Under the pieces are notes generated by a model. The model had not been told where the DNA came from. It searched no databases and saw only the letters and a program-made list of their open reading frames with translations. Source: CBDHFF01 sp965262395 (GTDB taxonomy: Bacteria; Pseudomonadota; Alphaproteobacteria; Rickettsiales; Anaplasmataceae). From it: 64,000 nt of DNA. The stretch is from assembly GCA_965262395.1 (NCBI GenBank), contig OZ253531.1, positions 310,001 through 374,000 of the forward strand, read 5' to 3'. The translations under genes and the position numbers were made by a program. Shown here in pieces: positions 1-9,622 of this stretch (positions are counted from its first letter, which is position 1; each line of letters opens with the position of its first letter).

Positions 1-3000
1 CATGTCATTTATCGAGGTTATTATAGCGTCTAAAGAAGCTAATGTGCCCTCGATGTGGTCAAATAATTTTATTGTTGCATTAAGCTTGTCCATTCCGCTT
101 TGGCCTTCAGATGAACCATAGGCAAAATTAAGTGCTTCTAGATAATGGTGAGGGTATGCCTGGTCTTCTTTGCCTGGGGTTAAGCCAGGAATGAGACTAG
201 CAATATTCAAGGCAGATGATAAAACACCTATGTTTGGCATAATCTGATTATTTATTGCGGTTTCATCTGAAATAAGGCTCTGAATCTTTTGTACTATTCT
301 AAACATTTTACCTGTTTGAATGTGCAATGCGGAGGCTTTTTCAATCCCATCTTTATATTTGGCCATATATTTCTTATCCTGTAATTTTACAGAAACTTCT
401 TTCTTCAGCAGGTCGCCGCATTCTTTTTGCTTTTTTTGACGGTTTAATTTTTCAGATTCATTGGCAGTGCGGCTATTAGCGATTTCGTCTCTTGCCATCT
501 CTGTGCCGTGCAGAAATATAGAAGTATAGTTTACGCATTGTTCTAACTGATCATGTGTCGTTGCCCAGCTTTCGATATCTTGCATTGTATCGGCCGCAGC
601 TTTGATTTGCTTTCTAGTATCTACTGAAAGCAATACAGATTCTATCGATTTCGTTAGTCTATCTTTTATGAGAGTTGGTTCATTGGCGCTTGGTATTACA
701 GAAGATATTTTGGTCGTTAGATGGTTTGTATACTGTAATAAGCTCTTATCTTCCCATATGGTTTCATCTTTTTTGGATCCCTTTGATCCCTCAGTAATTT
801 TCAATTGCCGAGCATGTTCCTGTACTTCGCTTGGGTCCTCGATAGTTAAATACTCTTGATAGATAGTAGTCGCATGGCGTAATCCTACTAAATTTTCTAA
901 TGTTTTTTGTGGTGTGCTGTCCTGCTCAAGATAGCTATCTAAAATAGCAAGCTCTGTTGTAAGTGTGTATAGCTCTGAAATCTCTTCTTGTATCTTTCGT
1001 TTTCTCTGGTCATTATCTCTTAAATTATTTACATAATCCGCATTTTTTTCTTCTGCACTGCTTTTGTATCTGTCTGCAAAAGACAGTTTTGCTGTCTCTC
1101 CTTTTTCATAATGTGTATCATATAAATAATTGATGCTGCTAGCCTCATTAAACCTTTGCGCTAATAATTTCTCGTCTTCTGCAGTAGGCTTTTCTGATTC
1201 ATCGGGTGTATCTGCTTGTGAAGTGCCTTTAGCTTTTGCGTCGTCTTCTGTAGCAGGCTTTTCTGATTCATCGGGTGTATCTGCTTGTGAAGTGCCTTTA
1301 GCTTTTGCATCGTCTTCTGTAGCAGGCTTTTCTGATTCATCTGATGTATCTGTTTGTGGAGTGTCTTTAGCTTTTGCTTCTGCATAGGCTTCCATTTGTT
1401 TAATTCCTGTACTAATTCGTGCCTGAATTTTTAGTAGAGACTGTAGTTTATCTTGCTTTTGTTTGATTGCATCCCTGATCGCATCAATCCCTACGACATC
1501 CGTGCCTAATATTTTTACTGTACGCTCCATTATTCTCTGTGTAACAATGTCATTAAATTCTGACTGCGCTGATTCCTTCACTAGTGCAGCTTGTTGCTGA
1601 GCAGCAGCTTGTTGCTCAGTTGTAGCTTGTGGCTCAGTTGTAGCTTGTGGCTCAGCTGTAGCTTGTGGCTCAGCTGTAGCTTGTGGCTCAATATGCATTG
1701 CCCATATCTTGTTTTCGGCCTCCTTTGCGTCCACAACCTTTTGTAAGTATGGTGTGAATTCCCTTATCAATGTGTCTGACATTTCACGTATCTCAGGAAT
1801 CGCAGCAGTAACATGCCCACTTTCAACAACTAATGTATTAGCAAATTGTTCAGCAACGCTTTCCTCTTTCTTCTTTTCCTCTGCTGTAGAAGTAATCATG
1901 CCTATCACAGCAACAGGAGGAGAATGATCAAAGGGCAGATGGTGACTCGATAATCTTCCTTTTAGAGCTTGTAATTGTTCTGCATCAGCATTATTAATAT
2001 TGAACGCATTACAGAGCAATGATAACACATGCTCATATTTTATGTTGCTGATTTCTATCTCCCCCCAACTTAGCTTTACTGGATCATGTTCAGTTGCTTC
2101 GGCTCCTAACGATTGATCGCTACTCTTCTTGTATAGTCCATTGTATATTTTCTCTAAATTTTGTGTGACGACTACAGCAAAAAGACCCCCTGTGTCGTAT
2201 GTTTTGTGTTTTTTCGATGCATATGTACTAGCGTTATAATAAGACATCATCGCACCTATAACAGATGTCGCTAATGCATTATAGAAAGATATGTCTGTAA
2301 TAGGTTCCTTATTAACCTCTACTGCGCCGATTGAGAGCAAATATTCTGCTAGTGCATCAGCTATGGTTGCAATGTTCTGTTCTTTCTCCTGTATCCCCAT
2401 TAGGTCTATTGGCCTAGCGGTAATAGTACTATGTATGCCATGTTGATCGGTTATCCCAGGTATCTTCATTGCTAAGCATGATCTGAGATTATGGATTTGC
2501 TGGTTTAATATACTATGTTGCACCTGATAAGCAGCCAAACCCTTCGTAGGGTGCCCAAAGTTTTCAGTAGAGGGTGATTTTTTAGTAGAGGTTGATGCAG
2601 TCAGCAGTTGTTCTGTTTCACTAAGCATTTCTTCAGATTTTACTATAAGAGTGTCGATCTTAGATCTGAATGATGTAATCGTAGCTTCTGCTATGTCCCC
2701 AATATTTGCAAACCTACTATTTTGAATATTATTTGGATTACATTTACTTAATTCAGTTTGTAATTTATCTATTTCCTTTCGTATTTCATCAATGCATTCA
2801 GTGATCTTGGCCTGATTCTTTATAACCTTGTCATCCGTCGTAAGAGGGCGGAATGGCTGATTCCCCATGGTTTCATCATAGCAGCTCTTATGGCAAGCTT
2901 GTTTTACATTACTCAGGTCCATTGAAATGTCAGATAGTTCTTGGTTTAGCTTGGCCAAAGAAGCATTGATTGCACTCGAACGTTTATCTTCATCCATCAC

Positions 3001-3651
3001 AAGAGTATGTGTACTCACATGTTTGTGACTTCTTTGAACCATCTGCGTTATAGCGTGTAGCTTTTTTTGCAAGTTCCCATCTTCCAGCACTATTTGTGGT
3101 GGAAGATATTTCTTTAAGCCTCGTACTGTACGTTGTTTGTAATCGTTGCTAGAAAGTTCAGCTTCAATTATGTACCTTGCTATATCATTAGAGATAGTTG
3201 GTGTGCTCTTTGCTATACTCTTTTTTAATTCTTTGGTAGCATTGCCTTGTTCTATTTGCGCTCTCTCCTCACTCACGGTTATTTTGGAAACTTCTTTTGT
3301 GGCATTTTTAAGTGGTTTCACGTAATCTCCGTCTGTGCCCTCGCATATTGTATCAAAGATTGCTCCTGCACCTATATCTTCAGACGAACCTTGCTGTTCT
3401 CCAATCTTCTTTAATGTATTTTCTGTTTTTGACATATGTAAGTTTGCATTCTCTAAAGTATTATCTATGCCTTCTATAAAGCTTTGGTGCGTTTGAAGTT
3501 TTGTTACCTCAATATCTTTTGCTTTCTTCTTGGAAGAATTCGAGAATAGCGATATAAAGAGTGCGTGCAATATTAGTATAATTAATACTGCTACGCCTAT
3601 GGCAGCAATTACTATCAATGATATCTTTGTATTTTTTGCAATGAATGCCAT
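1..3651 (-). CDS. Large membrane-anchored coiled-coil protein (3' end outside window)
   Basis: I do not recognise the family. The reading frame is open from the ATG at 3651 to the left edge (1217 codons) with no stop, so the gene is partial. A GGGAGA stretch about 12 nt upstream can serve as ribosome binding site. Residues about 8-35 form one strong hydrophobic segment, suggesting an N-terminal membrane anchor. The rest is polar, rich in Lys, Glu, Gln and Ala, and looks like long coiled coils. Two low-complexity tracts are visible: five or so PQATAE/PQATTE units (about 1592-1691) and three 23-residue units with the core KGTSQADTPDESEK (1187-1393, 69-bp DNA period). It is divergent from topA. 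A structural or host-interaction role is possible but not shown. Confidence 0.8.
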   Translation of the reverse strand, partial: MAFIAKNTKISLIVIAAIGVAVLIILILHALFISLFSNSSKKKAKDIEVTKLQTHQSFIEGIDNTLENANLHMSKTENTLKKIGEQQGSSEDIGAGAIFDTICEGTDGDYVKPLKNATKEVSKITVSEERAQIEQGNATKELKKSIAKSTPTISNDIARYIIEAELSSNDYKQRTVRGLKKYLPPQIVLEDGNLQKKLHAITQMVQRSHKHVSTHTLVMDEDKRSSAINASLAKLNQELSDISMDLSNVKQACHKSCYDETMGNQPFRPLTTDDKVIKNQAKITECIDEIRKEIDKLQTELSKCNPNNIQNSRFANIGDIAEATITSFRSKIDTLIVKSEEMLSETEQLLTASTSTKKSPSTENFGHPTKGLAAYQVQHSILNQQIHNLRSCLAMKIPGITDQHGIHSTITARPIDLMGIQEKEQNIATIADALAEYLLSIGAVEVNKEPITDISFYNALATSVIGAMMSYYNASTYASKKHKTYDTGGLFAVVVTQNLEKIYNGLYKKSSDQSLGAEATEHDPVKLSWGEIEISNIKYEHVLSLLCNAFNINNADAEQLQALKGRLSSHHLPFDHSPPVAVIGMITSTAEEKKKEESVAEQFANTLVVESGHVTAAIPEIREMSDTLIREFTPYLQKVVDAKEAENKIWAMHIEPQATAEPQATAEPQATTEPQATTEQQAAAQQQAALVKESAQSEFNDIVTQRIMERTVKILGTDVVGIDAIRDAIKQKQDKLQSLLKIQARISTGIKQMEAYAEAKAKDTPQTDTSDESEKPATEDDAKAKGTSQADTPDESEKPATEDDAKAKGTSQADTPDESEKPTAEDEKLLAQRFNEASSINYLYDTHYEKGETAKLSFADRYKSSAEEKNADYVNNLRDNDQRKRKIQEEISELYTLTTELAILDSYLEQDSTPQKTLENLVGLRHATTIYQEYLTIEDPSEVQEHARQLKITEGSKGSKKDETIWEDKSLLQYTNHLTTKISSVIPSANEPTLIKDRLTKSIESVLLSVDTRKQIKAAADTMQDIESWATTHDQLEQCVNYTSIFLHGTEMARDEIANSRTANESEKLNRQKKQKECGDLLKKEVSVKLQDKKYMAKYKDGIEKASALHIQTGKMFRIVQKIQSLISDETAINNQIMPNIGVLSSALNIASLIPGLTPGKEDQAYPHHYLEALNFAYGSSEGQSGMDKLNATIKLFDHIEGTLASLDAIITSINDM
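1187..1393. repeat. In-frame 69-bp tandem repeat, three copies
   Basis: Three 69-bp units start at 1187, 1256 and 1325. Each encodes 23 residues of the large coiled-coil protein on the minus strand. The period is a multiple of three, so copy changes keep the frame. The third unit differs at several positions. A second short tract of 18-bp units (about 1592-1691, PQATAE/PQATTE) lies nearby in the same gene. Confidence 0.85.
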
Positions 3652-4110
3652 GATTGTTCATCTCCCAAATATATTGCCAATAATCAAGCTGTAGATAAAT
3701 CCCACTGTTAATTATATCTCTTGTGAATTTTAATGTAACCTACAGTCTGTTATAGTACAAATATCTTTACTGTTTCTGTCACCGTTTGTTGCCGCACGTA
3801 TGACACCGAAAATATTATAGCATCATATCCCCCATAAGTCAATATAACCGCAGGTTGTAATGCAGAATAAGTTAACTTATTCTAAGTCAGCAAGCAAGTC
3901 AGTAAATAAGCAAGTAATATCTAATATTGCTCACAAAGCTAGAGAATTAGATTGTGTTGCAGAAGATAATTTGGAAGATATTGCATATATATATAATTTT
4001 AAGACATGCTTGTTAATTATATTTATTTGTGTAAAATAAGTCTTTCTTAATAAACAGATCGTATTTAAAGTGCTTTCTTTCTCTGGTCGTAATTTTCTTG
4101 TGAATTCTAT
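3652..4110. other. Divergent intergenic region with a 20-bp perfect palindrome
   Basis: This 459-bp gap separates two divergent genes and should hold both promoters. I see no credible ORF or RNA gene. A perfect 20-bp palindrome lies at 3864-3883 (half site AGAATAAGTT). Short direct repeats of AAGCAAGT follow at about 3891-3917. The palindrome could be an operator, but no partner regulator is evident. Confidence 0.5.
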
Positions 4111-6522
4111 ATGAATCTTTTAATCGTGGAATCACCAGCTAAAGCCAAAACTATTGGCAAATATCTCGGTGATAAATTTATAGTTCTAGCCTCCTTAGGT
4201 CATGTGCGTGATATTCCGTCGCGAGATGGGTCTGTTTTGCCAAATGAGGATTTTAAAATAGAATATAATATTATTGATCGTTCTAAAAAATATATACAAG
4301 AACTTGTAAGAGCAGCAAAACAATCGGAAACCATATATCTTGCAACTGATCCAGATCGTGAAGGTGAGGCAATTTCTTGGCATGTGATTGAAGTTTTAAA
4401 AGAGAAAAAAGCAGTAAAAGCAGATGCTAAAATACATAGAGTTGTATTTAACGAGATTACCAAGAAATCCGTACAAGATGCTATTAAAAATCCACGTGAT
4501 CTTGATTTTCATTTGATTAATTCACAACAAGCAAGAAGAGCGCTGGACTATTTAGTGGGTTTTACACTCTCACCAATTCTATGGAGAAAGTTGCCAGGTA
4601 GTCGATCCGCTGGTAGAGTTCAATCAGTGGCTTTGCGTCTTATCTGTGATAGAGAAGATGAGATCGAAAGATTTACTGCACGAGAATATTGGTCTATAAA
4701 GGCTGACCTTAATAGTTCCAAGGAACAAAAATTTCTTTCGACCCTTACTCATGTGGAAGATAACAAATTAGATAAATTTGATATTCCAAATGAAGCGAGA
4801 TCCAGTGAAATTGTAGCAAGAGTTGAAAATCAGGATTTTAAGGTTCTGAATATAGAGGAAAAGAAAGTTAAAAGGCATCCCAGCCCACCTTTTATTACAT
4901 CGACTTTACAGCAAGATGCTTCAAGGAAATTGGGATTTAGTGCTAAGATGACCATGAATATAGCACAAAAATTATACGAAGGACTTGATATTGATGGCTC
5001 TGGATCATCCGTAGGTTTGATCACTTATATGCGTACGGATGGGCTCTATATGGCCGATGAAGCAATAAAGAATATACGAGGGTTTATAGGGGATCATTTT
5101 GATGATAAATACTTACCTAAGGATGTACGGAAATATCAGAGTAAATCTAAAAATGCTCAAGAAGCGCATGAAGCTATAAGACCCACGGACGTTAATTTAA
5201 CGCCAGATAGTATAAAATCATATCTCTCTGATGAGCAATTTAAGCTTTATAATCTTGTTTGGAAGCGTACTGTGGCCTGTCAGATGGAATCTGCAACCCT
5301 AGATCAATGTGCAATCATCATAGAAACCATTGATCAGTATGCAAAATTTAAAACAACAGGCTCTATATTGTCTTTTGATGGTTTTTATAAAGTTTATCGT
5401 GAAAGCTCAGACACTAAAGATTCTGAAGGTACGGATAAATTATTACCTCCTTTAAAAATCGGAGAGATTTGTACACTTAATCTGTTGCTGCCAGAGCAGC
5501 ACTTTACGCAGCCGCCACCAAGATATACGGAGGCCAGTTTAATTAAAAAGATGGAAGAGCTCAGCATAGGAAGGCCATCGACTTATGCTGCAATAATCTC
5601 TGTTCTACAGGATAGAGAATATGTAAAATTAGATAAAAAGAGGTTCTTTCCAGAGATTCGAGGGCGTGTAGTTACAGCATTTCTGATAAGCTTTTTTACA
5701 CAATATGTTGAATATGACTTCACTGCGGATCTTGAACGAGATTTGGATAAGATTGCTAGCGGTGGAGTTGAATGGAAAGATATCTTGAGGCAGTTCTGGA
5801 AAGCATTCATTCTAAAGATAGAAGCAGCTAAGGAGCATACGATTACAGATGTTCTTAATTCTTTGAATGATATTATGGAATATTGCTTATTTTATAATAA
5901 AGAAACGAAACAATTAGAGAAGAATTGTTCTGAATGCAACAAGGGGTCATTGAATCTGAAAATTGGTAAATTTGGTGTATTTATAGGTTGTTCAAATTAC
6001 CCAGAGTGTAAGCATATTCGAAATGTGGGAGATGAGTATAATTTAGGTGATGGCTCAAAAACAGGCGATGAAGAATTTCCCGATGTTTTAGGTAAAGATC
6101 CAAAAACTGGTGAAGATATTTTGATTAAAAAAGGTCCATATGGTACATATTTGCAATTGGGCGAGATAGTTGAGAAAGGTAAAAAGAAGCCAAGTCGCGC
6201 TACGATACCTGATCATATCAAGGGGCAAGATTTAACATTAGATCTTGCAGTTCAGCTACTTTCTTTGCCAAGAATGATTGGCGCTCATCCTGAAACTGGA
6301 AAAGATATAAAAGCAGGTATAGGACGCTTTGGCCCATATGTTGTATATGACGGAGTTTATGTATCAATTAAAGACCCTGATGATGTATTTACCGTAGAGT
6401 TGCCTAGAGCCTTAGAAGTAATAGAGAAAAAGATGTCAACCAAGAAATTTAAGGATAAAGTAGCAGCAAAGGCCAAAATTGCAGCCGCTAAAAAGGGTGC
6501 AGCAAAGAAAACAAAGAAGTAA
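4111..6522 (+). CDS. topA: DNA topoisomerase I
   Basis: Type IA topoisomerase that relaxes negative supercoils in the cytoplasm. The N-terminal Toprim domain opens with LIVESPAKAKTIGKYLG and has the metal triad D80, D82, E84 (TDPDREGEAISWH). The catalytic tyrosine is Y306 in ITYMRTDG. After the core there is one four-cysteine zinc motif (CSECNK with CSNYPEC), then the GxxPETGKDIKAGxGRFGPYV-type repeats and a Lys/Ala-rich tail usual in alphaproteobacterial TopA. The length of 803 aa is normal for bacteria of this group. No clear Shine-Dalgarno precedes the ATG, but the protein starts at the conserved Toprim strand. The next gene on the strand lies about 95 bp downstream. Confidence 0.97.
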   Translation: MNLLIVESPAKAKTIGKYLGDKFIVLASLGHVRDIPSRDGSVLPNEDFKIEYNIIDRSKKYIQELVRAAKQSETIYLATDPDREGEAISWHVIEVLKEKKAVKADAKIHRVVFNEITKKSVQDAIKNPRDLDFHLINSQQARRALDYLVGFTLSPILWRKLPGSRSAGRVQSVALRLICDREDEIERFTAREYWSIKADLNSSKEQKFLSTLTHVEDNKLDKFDIPNEARSSEIVARVENQDFKVLNIEEKKVKRHPSPPFITSTLQQDASRKLGFSAKMTMNIAQKLYEGLDIDGSGSSVGLITYMRTDGLYMADEAIKNIRGFIGDHFDDKYLPKDVRKYQSKSKNAQEAHEAIRPTDVNLTPDSIKSYLSDEQFKLYNLVWKRTVACQMESATLDQCAIIIETIDQYAKFKTTGSILSFDGFYKVYRESSDTKDSEGTDKLLPPLKIGEICTLNLLLPEQHFTQPPPRYTEASLIKKMEELSIGRPSTYAAIISVLQDREYVKLDKKRFFPEIRGRVVTAFLISFFTQYVEYDFTADLERDLDKIASGGVEWKDILRQFWKAFILKIEAAKEHTITDVLNSLNDIMEYCLFYNKETKQLEKNCSECNKGSLNLKIGKFGVFIGCSNYPECKHIRNVGDEYNLGDGSKTGDEEFPDVLGKDPKTGEDILIKKGPYGTYLQLGEIVEKGKKKPSRATIPDHIKGQDLTLDLAVQLLSLPRMIGAHPETGKDIKAGIGRFGPYVVYDGVYVSIKDPDDVFTVELPRALEVIEKKMSTKKFKDKVAAKAKIAAAKKGAAKKTKK

Positions 6523-6616
6523 ATTATCTTTTTTATTGTGAAGGTTAAGAAATAAATTGTTATATTGAGATTTGTATTTTACTATATACGTAAGAGATAC
6601 AAAATGGAGTCAGTTG

Positions 6617-6991
6617 ATGAGTAATAATTTTACAATGAACCCTGGTCAGATTATGATTTACAATAACGAGCTAAATGACGAAGATAGACAGCGAAATAGA
6701 CCTGAGTTTTCAGGTAAGATGGCTATTCCTCGTGATGCGAAAGAGGGAGAGGTCTTTGAATTTGCGGCTTGGATAGCTAAAGATGAAAGCGGTAAACATA
6801 AACGTACTGTGCATAATAATCGTTACATGACAGGGCAGGTGTCTGAAGAAAAACAGGCGGTTAATTCGTCAAATAAAGAGGATGATGACATTTTTGGTGA
6901 AGATAGTGGAGGAGGAGGGGTTGCTAAGCCTTCAGATAAATCTTCCGGAGACTTATCTAAAGATGACCTTGATGATGAAATTCCTTTCTAG
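6617..6991 (+). CDS. Small acidic protein with SSB-like C-terminal tip
   Basis: The 124-aa start at 6617 is preferred because GGAG sits 7 nt upstream; an in-frame upstream ATG at 6572 lacks this. The N-terminal half (pattern RPEFSGKMAIP, then EFAAWIAKDESGK) resembles short alphaproteobacterial and phage proteins of the DUF736 kind, an assignment from memory that needs a profile search. The C-terminal half is low-complexity, acidic and glycine-rich and ends in DDEIPF. This copies the acidic amphipathic tip (DDDIPF type) with which single-stranded DNA-binding proteins recruit partners. A standard SSB OB-fold is not evident. Its place 95 bp after topA fits a role in DNA metabolism, which is inference. 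Confidence 0.6.
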   Translation: MSNNFTMNPGQIMIYNNELNDEDRQRNRPEFSGKMAIPRDAKEGEVFEFAAWIAKDESGKHKRTVHNNRYMTGQVSEEKQAVNSSNKEDDDIFGEDSGGGGVAKPSDKSSGDLSKDDLDDEIPF

Positions 6992-7160
6992 TGGATTAGT
7001 ATTGTAATTTTATATTTTTTGACTTGATCGACGGTGGCATCTTCTCTGAAAAATAATGAATAGTATGTAGTTTGAAGATGCTAATTACTGTAGTGTAAGT
7101 TGGATGATCTTATGATCAATTAATACAGTCACGTATATACTTCTAGTAGATGATCATTAA

Positions 7161-7721
7161 TGAATCACCGACTTGTTAGTCATGATCTTTGTGATGATTT
7201 TTCATGCGATTAATAAGTAATTTCAATGAATTTTTGTTGAATTAATGAATCACCGACTTGTCAGTCATGATCTTTGTGATGATTTTTCATGCAATTAGGA
7301 AGTAATTTCAATGAATTTCTGTTGAATTAATGAATCACCGACTTGTCGGTCATGATCTTTGTGATGATTTTTCATGCAATTAATAAGTAATTTCAATGAA
7401 TTTTTGTTGAATTAATGAATCACCGACTTGTCAGTCATGATCTTTGTGATGATTTTTCATGCGATTAATAAGTAATTTCAATGAATTTTTGTTGAATTAA
7501 TGAATCACCGACTTGTCAGTCATGATCTTTGTGATGATTTTTCATGCAATTAGGAAGTAATTTCAATGAATTTTTGTTGAATTAATGAATCACCGACCTG
7601 TCAGTCATGATCTTTGTGATGATTTTTCATGCGATTAGGAAGTAATTTCAATGAATTTTTGTTGAATTAATGAATCACCGACTTGTCGGTCATGATCTTT
7701 GTGATAATTTTTCATGCGATT
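7161..7721. repeat. 85-bp tandem array, seven copies, between convergent genes
   Basis: Copies start at 7161, 7246, 7331, 7416, 7501, 7586 and 7671, each exactly 85 bp apart; the last is partial. Every unit begins TGAATCACCGAC. Copies differ by few substitutions and no length changes. In some copies ACCGAC-TT-GTCGGT forms a 6-bp inverted repeat, and in others one base breaks it. The array fills most of the 900-bp gap between the + gene ending at 6991 and dxr (minus). There are no spacers as in CRISPR, and I see no ORF. The flanks 6992-7160 and 7722-7893 hold nothing I can name. Confidence 0.95.
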
Positions 7722-7893
7722 TATGGTTATCATATCGATGAGCAGCAGGTCCTTAGTAATTGAGATAATAATATCTTGTGCATATTAAAATATGTTCTTG
7801 GCTTATTAGCTCAGTATGATGCAGAAATTTCCTGCATGATTTCTCTATAGAAATTTGCTGATACTGCTATGGGCTTTTAATCTGATTGTTCTT

Positions 7894-9072
7894 CTAGACT
7901 TTAGCTAAACGAATTTTTGCTTGGTCTTTTGTCATATAACGGATAACTTTATCAAGTTCTTGTATGCCTGTTATGGAGTCTATACAAAAACTTTTCTGAT
8001 GTTTACCTATTACTTCCCCTACTATATCTAGTATATCTATAAATCTTATCTTTTGCTGTAGAAATAGATCGACCGCAACCTCATTTGCAGCGTTCATTAC
8101 CACTATATATTCATGCCCTTTGTTTAGCACTGTTTTTGCTATGCTTATAGCAGGGTATTTTTTCTCATCTGCCTCTAAGAAGGACAAAGTACCTATCTTA
8201 GCTAGATCCAGCTTCATTGATTCGGGAAGCGTATGTCTATCTGGCCATTTTAATGCATAGGAGATTGGTATAGCCATATCCGGAATATTCATGCAGGCCA
8301 TATTTGTATGATCTACATAAGCAATAATTGCGTGTATTATTGACTGTGGGTGTATTATAACCTCTATGTGATCACGGAATTCTGGGAATAAGTAACTTGC
8401 CTCTATTAGCTCTAGAGCTTTATTCATCAATGTTGCTGAATCTACAGAGATTTTTTTCCCCATTGACCAAGTAGGATGTGATGTTGCTTGCTGCGGGGTT
8501 ATATCCTTCATCATATTGGGTTCAAAGTTAAGAAATGGGCCGCCAGAGGCAGTTATAGTCAAAGATTGTACTGACTTTTCATTGTTATTGCGTAGCATTT
8601 GATATATTGCATTATGCTCTGAGTCTATCGGAATTAGATTAGTGTTATGCTGTTTTACCAGGGTTTGTATTAACTTTCCGCCGCATACTAAAGACTCTTT
8701 GTTGGCCAGAGCAACAGTTGTACCTTGTTTTATAGCAGATAGTGTAGGAAGAAGCCCAGAAAAGCCGGTGATTGCAGATATTATCACATCTGCTTTTTCG
8801 GAAGCAGCTTGCACCACAGCATCTGATCCGCAATATACCTTTGTTTCGCTGCCAGATAATAGTTCTCTTAGTTCTGTATATAGTGACTGATCGTTGATTA
8901 CAGCAATTTCTGCATCAAGCTCGAGAGCTTGCTTTGCTAATAGTTTAACATTGCTGTTTGCAATTAGTGCCTTGACCTTATATTCAGCAGGAAATAATTT
9001 AATTATTTTACTAGAAGTTTGCCCTATTGAGCCTGTGGAACCCAATATGCTGACTGTTTTAACCACTGTCAT
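7894..9072 (-). CDS. dxr: 1-deoxy-D-xylulose 5-phosphate reductoisomerase
   Basis: Converts DXP to 2-C-methyl-D-erythritol 4-phosphate with NADPH, the committed step of the MEP isoprenoid pathway, in the cytoplasm. The NADPH-binding glycine motif GSTGSIG is at residues 11-17, followed by the family motifs ALANKESLVCGG, IPIDSEHNA and ITASGGPF. The C-terminal metal and substrate region is present (SVDSATLMNKALE, HPQSIIHA, NAANEVAV). The length of 392 aa is typical and the gene looks intact. It is convergent with the topA side. No other MEP gene is in the window. Confidence 0.97.
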   Translation of the reverse strand: MTVVKTVSILGSTGSIGQTSSKIIKLFPAEYKVKALIANSNVKLLAKQALELDAEIAVINDQSLYTELRELLSGSETKVYCGSDAVVQAASEKADVIISAITGFSGLLPTLSAIKQGTTVALANKESLVCGGKLIQTLVKQHNTNLIPIDSEHNAIYQMLRNNNEKSVQSLTITASGGPFLNFEPNMMKDITPQQATSHPTWSMGKKISVDSATLMNKALELIEASYLFPEFRDHIEVIIHPQSIIHAIIAYVDHTNMACMNIPDMAIPISYALKWPDRHTLPESMKLDLAKIGTLSFLEADEKKYPAISIAKTVLNKGHEYIVVMNAANEVAVDLFLQQKIRFIDILDIVGEVIGKHQKSFCIDSITGIQELDKVIRYMTKDQAKIRLAKV

Positions 9073-9267
9073 CCCGATAATTCATAGATAATATTGCGTA
9101 TATAGCATGAATGACCTGGTATGGAAATATTATTAATTATCTATTTTTTAATCATCCAGCATTACATAGAGAAGCGGCCTAAGATGAATTATTGATATGC
9201 ACTAAATGCTCTTTAATATAGGATTATTATCTTTATCTTTTTATTCAACATAATATAGGCTACGTTG

Positions 9268-9498
9268 ATAATCACATAATCACATAATCACATAATCACA
9301 TAATCACATAATCACATAATCATAATCATAATCACATAATCATAACATAATCACATAATCACATAATCACATAATCACATAATCACATAATCACATAATC
9401 ACATAATCACATAATCACATAATCACATAATCACATAATCACATAATCACCTAATCACATAATCACCTAATCACATAATCACCTAATCACATAATCAA
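9268..9498. repeat. Octanucleotide array (ACATAATC), about 28 units
   Basis: About 230 bp of near-perfect 8-bp repeats with a short irregular interruption near 9318-9350. Toward the right end every second unit is ACCTAATC, which gives a 16-bp higher-order period. The array lies between dxr and the CADD-like gene (both minus). The flanks themselves are a degenerate long repeat: about 9212-9252 and 9526-9567 share a core with TATCTTTATCT and TTTATTCAACA. The repeat has no coding potential that I can support. Confidence 0.95.
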
Positions 9499-9622
9499 TA
9501 GAGAATCTCACAAGAATTAAACGCTTTGTAATATCAGGTTACTATCTTTATCTGTTTATTCAACACCATGTTCGCTAAATTGTTAGTCACACAATCAATA
9601 AAAAATCTTACAAATTCATCCA

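Noticed and set aside
7161..7721. Possible CRISPR array
   Set aside because: Units are contiguous 85-bp copies with no unique spacers and no cas genes; the same holds for the arrays at 31.6 and 50.8 kb.
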